Assembly: GCA_013416795.1 (NCBI GenBank)
Contig: RQSC01000005.1
Location: 348,469 to 364,873, forward strand
DNA length: 16,405 bases
Direction: 5' to 3'
DNA from: Prasinococcaceae sp. CCMP 1430
Taxonomy: Eukaryota > Prasinodermophyta > Palmophyllophyceae > Prasinococcales > Prasinococcaceae
In this document: in pieces, positions 6,014 through 13,800 of the stretch
Numbering within the stretch: position 1 is the stretch's first letter
Layout: every line of letters starts with the position of its first letter
Made by a program: the position numbers and the translations under genes
The notes under the pieces: model-generated
What the model was told of the DNA's origin: nothing
What the model saw: the letters and a program-made list of their open reading frames with translations, nothing else
The model's database searches: none

Positions 6014-8530
6014 CTATGTGTCCCCGTAGCACTCGTCAGCGACTGTATCGCCAGCACCCTCGGCCGTGTCTTGCCCGGCACCTTCGCCGGCGCCTGGAGC
6101 GGCGGCGCCCAGGGCAGCAGAAACGGCCGATGGCGTCTCAGCGCGGTCAGGACACTCATTCTTGTCTGAGCCAGCCGCAGCGGCGGGAAGGACGACAGCG
6201 GCAGCGGGTACGGCAGTCTCTTTGCCCTGTTGAGTAAGCAGGGGCTCGTGAGTCTTGTGGGCCTCGCTCGCCTTGTTGGCGAAGCTTGGCGGCCGAGAGG
6301 CCAGACTCTGCTCGACGCTCGCTTCCACGAAGAGCGATCTGCGCTTGAGTGCGCGTGCGACTGCTGACTTGGCAATGCACGCGCCCGGATGCGCCACAGG
6401 CACGCGCAGCCGCGCGGGGCCAAGCACGCTCGCGCTCGCGCGGCGATCGCCATTGACGTAGCTGCTAATCTCGCCGAAGCTCCCGCGGCTTGGGCACCTA
6501 CGCAGCGGCGTGTGCAGCGGCGCAGCGACGCCTGGCCTCGACTGCAGCGGGTCGAACGCTGGCAGCTGCGGCAGGCCGCTCTGCGGAGCAGAGCCGTCAT
6601 CGGCGTCGTCGTCGTTGCTGCCATTCTCGTTTCCCACAGAGGCCTTCCGTAATGCATGCTTCGAGGTGAGCCCCTCTGTGTTTGCAGCTTCGAACGTCGT
6701 GCGCAGGCCGGCCTCAGTCTCCTTGAACACCACTTGCACGAGCTCGGCCACAGACTGGCGCGGCACAGAGGACGCGGAAAGTCTCGGAGCCTCTTTGACG
6801 CACGAAGTTTCCGCGCCAGTGCGCACCGCATCCCTTTTTGCGCGCACGGCCATCACCACGGCTTCTGCCGCCTTCACGCTCAGCTCGACAGCCCCGACTC
6901 GAGTGCGTGCCTCGTTGACATCCTGCGCCAGCTCCGCGCCTAGAAGCTCGTCCACTTCCGTGGAGACCTCCTCGTCTGCCACGCTGATCAAAAGGTTCAG
7001 TGCGTCCGCAGCGTGCCTCTGCGCTTCGTAGCTGCCGCGATTGGCGAGCGCGCACAGCAGCACAGGCACAGCACCGGCGCGCACGCAAGCGCGCGCACAT
7101 TTGTCGGGCGCATCACTGTCCGCCACGAACGTAGCCAGGAACTTTGAAGCTGCACCCTGCTGCATCGAGTCTGCCCGCGTCGGTGCCAGAGGAAGCGCCA
7201 GGTCGTCATCGTCCGCAGGCGCTGTGGATGCCGCTCCTTGGTCTGCAGTCCAATCGCTGCTCACATGTTGGACATCCTTGCCACCCCTGGGACAAGCAGC
7301 GTGTTCTCCTTCGCCGTCGTGGCCTCCATAATCACCATCGCCAGTGCCAGTATTGATAAAACACACGTGTGACTTCCTTCTGTGGGAGCTGGTCGCGTTG
7401 CGCTCGGCCGCCGCCTCGGCCTCGTTCTCCTCGCGGATCTCATCGGCTGTCGCGTGCGCAGCAGCGTCCATTGCTTCACACAGGGCGCGTGCGATCACAT
7501 CATCGACACAACTAACACCCTCGTTGATTGCGCCACTGGGGGCACCGATGGTGTTGGGCGGCGGCGTGCAAAGCGCGCGCAACAGCTTTAAGAGTGCATT
7601 GGCTTCGTCTTGCACCGTGAGGTTGGAGCTTCTCAGCATTGCCACCGCCGCCCCCACACCCGCTCGAGCAAGTGACGCGAATGCATTACGCTCACCTTGG
7701 TCATTAGCACGGGCGCCGACAATTTGGCGTGGCGCACCTGGTGGGTTGACGATTTCGTGCGTCGACGAGAAAAGCGCTCGCGTTGCCTGCGCAGCGCGAC
7801 ACTGTGCAGAGTTCAGCGTGGCTGCTGTGCCATCAGCCTCAGCCTCCACGGCCTCATCGTTCACCTGACGGAGCGCCGTGAGCGCAGTGACGAGGATGTG
7901 CGTCGCAAACGTGTGGTTGCTGCGACCCAGATTGACAAGCAGTAGCTGTGCGGCGGCCTGCGTGGGCTCTTCCTGCGCGCCGACCAGCGCGCTGGCCACC
8001 AGCAACGCGCCGTTGTGGCGGCAGAGCAGCTCCCTGTAGCGCCGCCCCGCACTGGCGACGTGGTGCAGCAGCTGCAGAGCCGCACACTTGTCGGCCTCAC
8101 TCAGGGCATCCACAGCGAGGATGTCGAGCGCAGTGATCACTCCGCCCGTCTCGACGAACTCGGCCAGGAAACGGCTGGCATTGCTCTCAGCCACGAAGAT
8201 GGAGATAGCAGCCAGAAGCGACTGCACGCCCAAGCCTAGCAGGTACGTGAGCCTGAGCCACGCGCTGAGCCGCGCGAGCAATAGCGATGCGCCGTCGCCG
8301 TACTCAAGCTCGAGCTGCGGCCCCGTGCGGTTGCGGTTGGAAGCGGTGAAGGCGTCGAGCATGCGCAGCCGCTGCGAGCGCGTGCCACTATCCCACAGGC
8401 GCAGCCACGGCAACAATCCTGCTCCCCCCGACGCGCCGCGGCCAGCGGCTGACGAGCTGCTTTTGCGCCCCACAGCTCGCAAGGGCGCTCTGGACGGGGC
8501 CATGTCCGCCTGCAACCGCACCTGCGACAT
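6014..8530 (-). CDS. ARMH1-like armadillo/helical-repeat protein
   Basis: Encodes 838 residues without an evident intron. The start chosen is the ATG at 8530 (G at -3); the frame is open further upstream to 8662 but without another ATG. A second Met lies at residue 10. Residues about 40-310 resemble armadillo-like helical domain containing protein 1. RLRMLDAFTASNRNRTGP, ELEYGDGASLLLARLSAWLR and FLAEFVETGGVITALDIL are the clearest blocks, followed by helical repeats (LLHHVASAGRRYRELLCRHN). A second helical block follows at about 455-580 (ACVRAGAVPVLLCALANRGS). Between them is a charged, low-complexity linker, and residues about 600-838 are a Ser/Ala/Pro-rich, probably disordered tail not expected from the animal protein. 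The biochemical role of ARMH1 is poorly known; occurrence in ciliated cells is family knowledge I hold with moderate certainty. A generic ARM-repeat protein is the alternative. Confidence 0.75.
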   Translation of the reverse strand: MSQVRLQADMAPSRAPLRAVGRKSSSSAAGRGASGGAGLLPWLRLWDSGTRSQRLRMLDAFTASNRNRTGPQLELEYGDGASLLLARLSAWLRLTYLLGLGVQSLLAAISIFVAESNASRFLAEFVETGGVITALDILAVDALSEADKCAALQLLHHVASAGRRYRELLCRHNGALLVASALVGAQEEPTQAAAQLLLVNLGRSNHTFATHILVTALTALRQVNDEAVEAEADGTAATLNSAQCRAAQATRALFSSTHEIVNPPGAPRQIVGARANDQGERNAFASLARAGVGAAVAMLRSSNLTVQDEANALLKLLRALCTPPPNTIGAPSGAINEGVSCVDDVIARALCEAMDAAAHATADEIREENEAEAAAERNATSSHRRKSHVCFINTGTGDGDYGGHDGEGEHAACPRGGKDVQHVSSDWTADQGAASTAPADDDDLALPLAPTRADSMQQGAASKFLATFVADSDAPDKCARACVRAGAVPVLLCALANRGSYEAQRHAADALNLLISVADEEVSTEVDELLGAELAQDVNEARTRVGAVELSVKAAEAVVMAVRAKRDAVRTGAETSCVKEAPRLSASSVPRQSVAELVQVVFKETEAGLRTTFEAANTEGLTSKHALRKASVGNENGSNDDDADDGSAPQSGLPQLPAFDPLQSRPGVAAPLHTPLRRCPSRGSFGEISSYVNGDRRASASVLGPARLRVPVAHPGACIAKSAVARALKRRSLFVEASVEQSLASRPPSFANKASEAHKTHEPLLTQQGKETAVPAAAVVLPAAAAGSDKNECPDRAETPSAVSAALGAAAPGAGEGAGQDTAEGAGDTVADECYGDT

Positions 8531-8960
8531 GACGCTCCACGCGCTGCAGCCCTCGCGCGACCCTCTGGTACGAGGGCGCCCGAAAGGGTGCGCGGGCGAA
8601 GGCAAGGCACTTCGCGGCACACGCGTGCGCGCGCGCGGGGCGCCGGGCGCGTGCCGGCACACCCGCAGTCGCGCCGCCGCGTCGCCCGCCCGGTCGCAGC
8701 CCTACCCCGTGTCCTGTGGTGCCTTCATTCATGCGCCCCGCCCACACCAGCGTCGGGGGCAGCCGCTGCTGCCCCGCCGCCCGCTGCGTCGACGCCTCAC
8801 GCGCGTGGGGCGCAGCAGGAACGAACGGGCACGCACGCGGCGCGCGGCGCCACGGCTGCACCCGGCTGCCACGCCCGGCTGGCAGGCGGGCGTCTGCGTT
8901 CGCGCATCCCCAACTCCAGATCAATTGCCCTGCCACCTGGCTGGCTTGGCACCCCCTGCC

Positions 8961-9004
8961 GGGTCGGCAGGTCGGTCGGCCGGCCGGTCGGTGGGTCGGT
9001 CGGG
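8961..9004. repeat. GGTCGG simple repeat
   Basis: Imperfect tandem copies of GGTCGG/GGTC with interspersed GGCCGG, about 44 bp. No coding role. Confidence 0.8.
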
Positions 9005-9316
9005 GCACGATCTCACTACTCTCTCTGACTGACTGCCTGATGGATATTGTTGGTTGAAGGTGGCGTGCGTCGCCGCCGCCGGCGCGGCGCGGCGCGGCCC
9101 CCATCCATTCCATCCGCGCGCAGCCGGTGCGGCGCGGCGGCGGCGTCGGGCCGCCGGCCGGCCGGTTCTCGCGCGCGTCGGTCGGGGAACCGCCCGCGCG
9201 CGCCAGTCATCCCTCAGCCAAAAGTCCCGGTTTGCCCATTTTCCCCTGCGACGCTCCGCGAAACGCGCGGCCGGCCGCAAGCCGCGCGTGCACCCAACCG
9301 CCGCGGCACCCGCCAA

Positions 9317-9426
9317 CAAAATACTCTGAAAATTTTGAGATTCGCAACATCTTTTTGAAAAATCGGCGATTTTTTCCATCGAGGTTCGGTTCGCCGCGGC
9401 TGGTTTTCAATTGATGATTTTTTGAG
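9317..9426. other. AT-rich island with palindromes
   Basis: About 110 bp of AT-rich DNA in a region otherwise well over 65% GC. It contains the 17-base palindrome AAAAATCGGCGATTTTT (9358-9374; 8-bp arms, one central base), the near-palindrome TCTGAAAATTTTGAGA (about 9325-9340), and CAATTG. It lies about 60 bp from the bacterial-like fragment. It could be a promoter, a mobile-element end or an origin-like element; the sequence does not decide. Confidence 0.55.
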
Positions 9427-9486
9427 GGGGGGAGGTACATACAGTACAGGCACAGGCCATGGAGGGTGGGATGCTCAGCTTTGAGA

Positions 9487-9888
9487 GTGCCCCAGGCTCA
9501 GCGCCAGCAGCACCAGCATGGCGGCGACGCAGGAGCGGATCGTCGGCACTTCCGCGCCGGTGAGCAGCGTATAGCCGGTCGCCGCCAGCGCGCCCGCCCC
9601 CGCCGCAACCAGGGGCAGCCGCCAACGCAGCGCCAGGGTCGGGCTCAGGGCGAGCAGCTTGAGCACCAGCAGCATTGCCGCCGCGGTCACCGCGGTCACG
9701 TGCAGCCCACTCACCGAAAGCAGGTGCGCAAGCCCCGAGCGTTGCATTGCCTCGACATCGCCCTCCGCGATCGCCCCCTGGTCACCCGTGGCGAGCGCAC
9801 TGGCGATACCGCCCGCGCTGCCCTCGACTCGCGACTGGATATGCGCCGAAAGCGACGCCCGCAGATCGGCGCCCGCCGCCCGCGCCAT
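9487..9888 (-). pseudogene. comEC: Fragment of a bacterial ComEC/Rec2 competence protein gene
   Basis: The minus strand encodes about 134 residues with the hallmark start of the ComEC Competence domain: ALATGDQGAI, then SGLAHLLSVSGLHVTAV, then membrane helices (AAMLLVLKLLAL, LPLVAAGAGALAATGYTLL) and TGAEVPTIRSCVAAMLVL. ComEC is the inner-membrane DNA-uptake channel of bacteria, usually about 700-800 residues; only one internal part is here. Similarity stops after ALSLG near 9490, and the frame runs into a stop at 9475. On the other side it ends near 9888, where pyrimidine-rich simple sequence begins. The style of the sequence suggests an alphaproteobacterium (for example sphingomonads), by impression only. 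No bacterial promoter or flanking gene accompanies it. It is either a captured non-functional fragment of bacterial DNA or a chimeric assembly from a co-cultured bacterium. A host gene is unlikely. Confidence 0.78.
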
Positions 9889-10003
9889 CGTCCGCCCCGC
9901 CCGCGCCCCTCCCCACTCCCTCTTCCCCTCCGCGCGCAGCGCCTACTCTCTCGCCCTCTCTCTCCTCCCCTCCCAGATCCCTTCCTTTCCCCCCAACCCC
10001 CCC

Positions 10004-10104
10004 ACCCCACACCACCCCACACCACCCCGCGCTCGCGGCGCGCGGTGTGCCACCCCCGACACCCCACCCCACCCCACCCCACCCCGCACCCCCCACCCCC
10101 ACCG
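10004..10104. repeat. CCCCA/CCACC simple repeats, G4-prone on the minus strand
   Basis: CCCCACACCACCCCACACC-type repeats lead into a run of CCCCA units at about 10062-10085 and further C-runs. The minus strand reads GGGGT repeatedly, which meets the pattern for an intramolecular G-quadruplex. It lies about 0.8 kb upstream of the polycystin start. Confidence 0.8.
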
Positions 10105-10677
10105 CCCGCCGCGCCGCGCTGCGCCCCCGCACCGGGCCGACCTATTCCGCGCCCTCGCGCAAGCCGTAGCTTGCGCGCGCGCGCATGCGTTTTGATGGCG
10201 GACTGGACGCTATGAGGGGGGCTGCTGCTGCTGCCCGCTCCGTTCGCTCCGCCCACCACCCCCGGCCTCGGAGAGGGAGGAGTGCGCGCGCGCGCGGGGG
10301 GGGGAGGGGGGTCGGGCGGCGGTGGTGGTCGGGGCACGAGAACCTTTGGCTCGCCCTTGCGCGCGCGCGCCGTCCTCCCCCCCTCCTCCCTCCCGCGCGC
10401 GCGCGCGCCGTTCGCCTGCCCCCACGGCGGTCGGGCGCGCGCCGGATTTCGGCGGGCGCCGGGGCGCTGGTGCGGCAACTGGCGCGCGCGCTGCGCGGGG
10501 GGAACGGGAGGTTGGCCTCGAAGCGCGCGCGAGCGTCGCATTTGCACGGCCACCGCGCGAGTGAAGGTCGCTGCCGTGCGCCAAGCCGCCGGCGTGCGCA
10601 TTGCTGGCTCGAGACTGCGGGGCCGATTTCGCCGGCTGGGTGCTAGCTGCGTCCAGCACGTGCACGTGCGCCGGAAG

Positions 10678-10727
10678 GAGAGATAGAAGAGGGGGAGAGG
10701 GAGGGAGGGAGGGAAGAGGGTGGTAAC
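10678..10727 (+). repeat. Purine-rich (GA/GGGA) tract
   Basis: A nearly pure purine run, GAGAGATAGAAGAGG followed by repeated GGGA units, about 140 bp before the polycystin ATG. Such tracts are common in promoters and 5' UTRs; no specific role is shown. Confidence 0.7.
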
Positions 10728-10868
10728 CGGGGCGAGGAGCGCAGACAGAGACCTGCAACGGCGCTCCTCCCGCCCTCACATGCGAGCGCAGCACTAACGG
10801 CTGCCAAACCCCTCGCCCCGGCGCGCGTGCTCTGTGGTCATCCACGCCCGCGCCGCCCGCCCGCAGCC

Positions 10869-13800
10869 ATGGCTCTCGGAGGCTTTCAGGCCAAGGTGGC
10901 ACTCGAGGCCCACCTTCGACACCAAGAAGAGGACAATGAAGATAGGGAGGAGGAAGAGGAAGGCGTGATCGACATGCTGTCGGGAGCGAGCCCAGCGTCC
11001 GACTCGGACTCAAGGCAGCAGGCGCGCATCGACCGCGCGCTCAAGGCGTCGCACGACCGCGAGGAGGGTACTTCGGCGGCGATGCCGCCGGCCATCGAAG
11101 GCAAAGCAACCCTCCCGAAGGCCGTGCTTCGTGACATCCGGGCGCTGTACAAGAAACGCATCAAGCGCCGATCGCACTATTTGGACCTTTTCGCGTTCCT
11201 GCTGTACTCGTGCCTGTACTTGGCCATCCTCTTTTTGCAGCGCCAATCGTACTCCGCGTACGAGTTCAACTTCACCATGGTCAACTCTTTCGTGCCGCAA
11301 GATGACGGCCAGCCGGCGACGGCCATGGGCAGCACCGAGAGCATCTATCTGTGGCTGCAGGGATTGCTCGAGGACACGTGGTCCGACCCTGTGTGCGGCG
11401 ACGGCACGTGCGAGTTCCCGTACGAGTTCCCCTCGTACGGCCGCTTTGGCTGCCAAGCAGACTGCGGGCAGCTCGGCACCAACGAACCCGACGCCGCGCA
11501 ATTACGCATCGAGATATACGCCGACTTCTCGCACTACTCGAGCTCGCTGTCTGCGACCGAGCTCATGGTCAAGACGACGTGGAACCTGTGCCCCGTGCCC
11601 GGCACTGCTGCGCACGGCCTGGACTGTTGGTTCGACTCGGACCAGAAGTTTTCGTCCACCCTGGTCGATCGCACCGGCACGAATGCCTTCACGCTCAGCG
11701 ATGTGGTGCCTGACGGCTTCGCGCGGGAAGAGGACGTGGTCGGCACTGGCTGGGAGCTGAGGGTCAAGGGGGACATCTTCCACAAGGTTCGCGGTCGCGT
11801 CTTGGACCAACGCCGCTACCTGCTCCGCGAGACCGTCCTGGCCAAGCGCGACGCGCGCGATGAACAGGAGACAAGCTGGGACGAACAGCTTGCGTTCTTC
11901 GAAGACGCGCGCGAGTTCTTCCTTCAGGAGAATCTCACGGATGACACGCTGCACGACGGTGACTACTTCTACGAGGCGCTCACCGAGCTCAAGCGCGCCG
12001 CGCCCATCGCCGTCAAGACCGCTGCTGTGCGCATCGAGAAGGAGGTCAAGAACGACAACACCACCACGATCCCGTACATGCTTGAATTCGTCAACGCCCG
12101 CGCGATCGAGGCGGAAGAGCGGATCGCGTCCGAGCGCGTGTCGTCCAACGATGCGCGCCTGTGCGGCGTTGGCAAGGTCGTGTGCACCAATGCCTTCCTG
12201 GTCGACGTGCGCCAGCTGCAGGCCGGCCAGCTGCCGTCCGTGTCGGACTGTGACAGCACAGCTTTCGATTGTCAGGAGTGGAGCATTGAAAACCTCCCCG
12301 ACGAGATCGTGTACGTAGACTCGATCCCATTCCCGGCGGACGACCTCGAGGACCTCAAGGCCTACGCTCTTGCCACGGGCATGACCGAGTACGAAGTCAT
12401 CAACCACCCCAACAACTGGCGCGGAGGCCGCGGTGAGTACCTTGAGTGCAGTATCTGCGACCGCATCGACGGCGGCGAGAACGACGAGATCTGCCGCTGC
12501 CAGCGCGGCACGATGTCGCCATCGAACTTCTGCAACTGTACTCTGGACGTTGTCCAGCCCCACTGCCTTGAGTACATCGCCACACTTCCGGGCTACGGCG
12601 GCGACACCGAGCTTCGCCGTCGCCGCCTGTCGGGGACAATGCTTGGCTACGTGGCCGCGTACGACGAGCTGTCGGCCTTCAGCGCTGAGGCGTCGCGCGT
12701 GCTGCGCAACTCGCCCGACGGTCCGCGCCGTGGCCTGCATGCTGCCGCGCTGTCCGCCCTGGACGACACGCTCGCCGCCGTCACGCCTCTCGTCGCCGCC
12801 GAGGAGGGCAACTCGCGACGCCTACTCTCGCTCGACGACAGCGCCGAGAGCGCCGCTCGTGTCGCGAGCACGCACGGTCTGCACGAGGACCGCGCCGCCG
12901 TTATCGGCGAGGTGGTCACCGGCGTGCACGACGCGGTCATCGAAGACGCGATCGCGGCCCATGACACCCTCGCCGCTACCCTGCGCCAGCTGAGCAGCGA
13001 GGCGGACGCCGACGCCCAGGGGGTCGGTGGCAGGCGTTCTCTTCTGGAGGAGAGCAACGTAGACGACGTATTGTTCGCGCTGTCGGGCGTGAGCACTCAG
13101 ACGGAGGTCCTGCGCCGCGAGCTCGACGGCCTGCAGGACGAGGTTGTCGCCGCGAGGACCGTGGCCGAAAATGCTGCGGCAGACGACACGCTGCTCAAAA
13201 CGCTGAACTCTGGCTTCTCCGAGATCGCCTCGGGGCAGGACGTGTTGACGAATCTGCTCAACGAGGTGCTTGGCAAGCAGACGCAGGCCACCGCGGTCGC
13301 CGCCGCGGCTGCCGCCGCGCAGGCGGAGATCGCAGCGCTCTCCGGCGCGGCCGCATCGGCTGAACTGAGCGTCGTCACGAAGTCCGAGGCACAGGCGCAG
13401 ACATTCGCGGACGCGCTGGCCATCGACAGACTTACGCAGGAGCAGTACGACATCATCATCAAGGAGCTGAACGCGCGCAAGTGGCTCGAGCTGCGCAAGG
13501 TCCAGCTGGCGGCAAGGCCGTGCTCGACCACCACGCGCTCGTTCCAATTCCCGCTGAACAAGTACACCTCGCAGCGCAACTACGACCGCACCGACCGCAT
13601 GCGCAAGATCGGTAGCACCAATCGCGTGGTGGCAGGCCTGCTGCTGCACCTCACGCGCTACGACGAGACCAAGTGCTCTTCGGACTCCTTCTCGAACATC
13701 GTGGACACCTGCCTGGGGGGCATCTCGCGCGAACCCTTTGGCACGGATCCCATGTTCAAGCGCGGCACCAACCTGTACAACATCGAGCTCGACAACGACG

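Larger units (their letters stand above)
8531..9486. other. Gene-poor stretch upstream of the ARMH1-like gene
   Basis: No supportable gene on either strand; the open frames are Arg/Ala/Pro-rich GC shadows. The part next to 8530 should hold the ARMH1-like promoter. Further right are a GGTCGG repeat (8961-9004), more CG-rich simple sequence, and an AT-rich island (about 9317-9426). Beyond about 9487 the bacterial-like fragment begins. Confidence 0.6.
9889..10868. promoter_or_regulatory. Low-complexity upstream region of the polycystin gene
   Basis: No supportable gene. The stretch runs from a pyrimidine-rich tract (about 9889-10104) through CG-rich sequence to a purine-rich tract (about 10678-10727) and the presumed promoter and 5' UTR of the gene at 10869. 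A 14-base string TGCGTTTTGATGGC at 10186-10199 recurs exactly at 16345-16358, in the terminal repeat array. Confidence 0.5.

Noticed and set aside
8088-9032. Plus-strand 314-codon open frame
   Set aside because: It overlaps the ARMH1-like gene antisense and continues as Arg/Ala-rich simple sequence without recognisable domains.
9711-10601. Long minus-strand open frame of 296 codons
   Set aside because: Arg/Gly-rich low-complexity translation of C-rich repeats; it overlaps the comEC-like fragment in a different frame.
11502-12740. Antisense 412-codon open frame inside the polycystin gene
   Set aside because: A shadow frame caused by GC-biased third positions; the sense frame has clear channel motifs.
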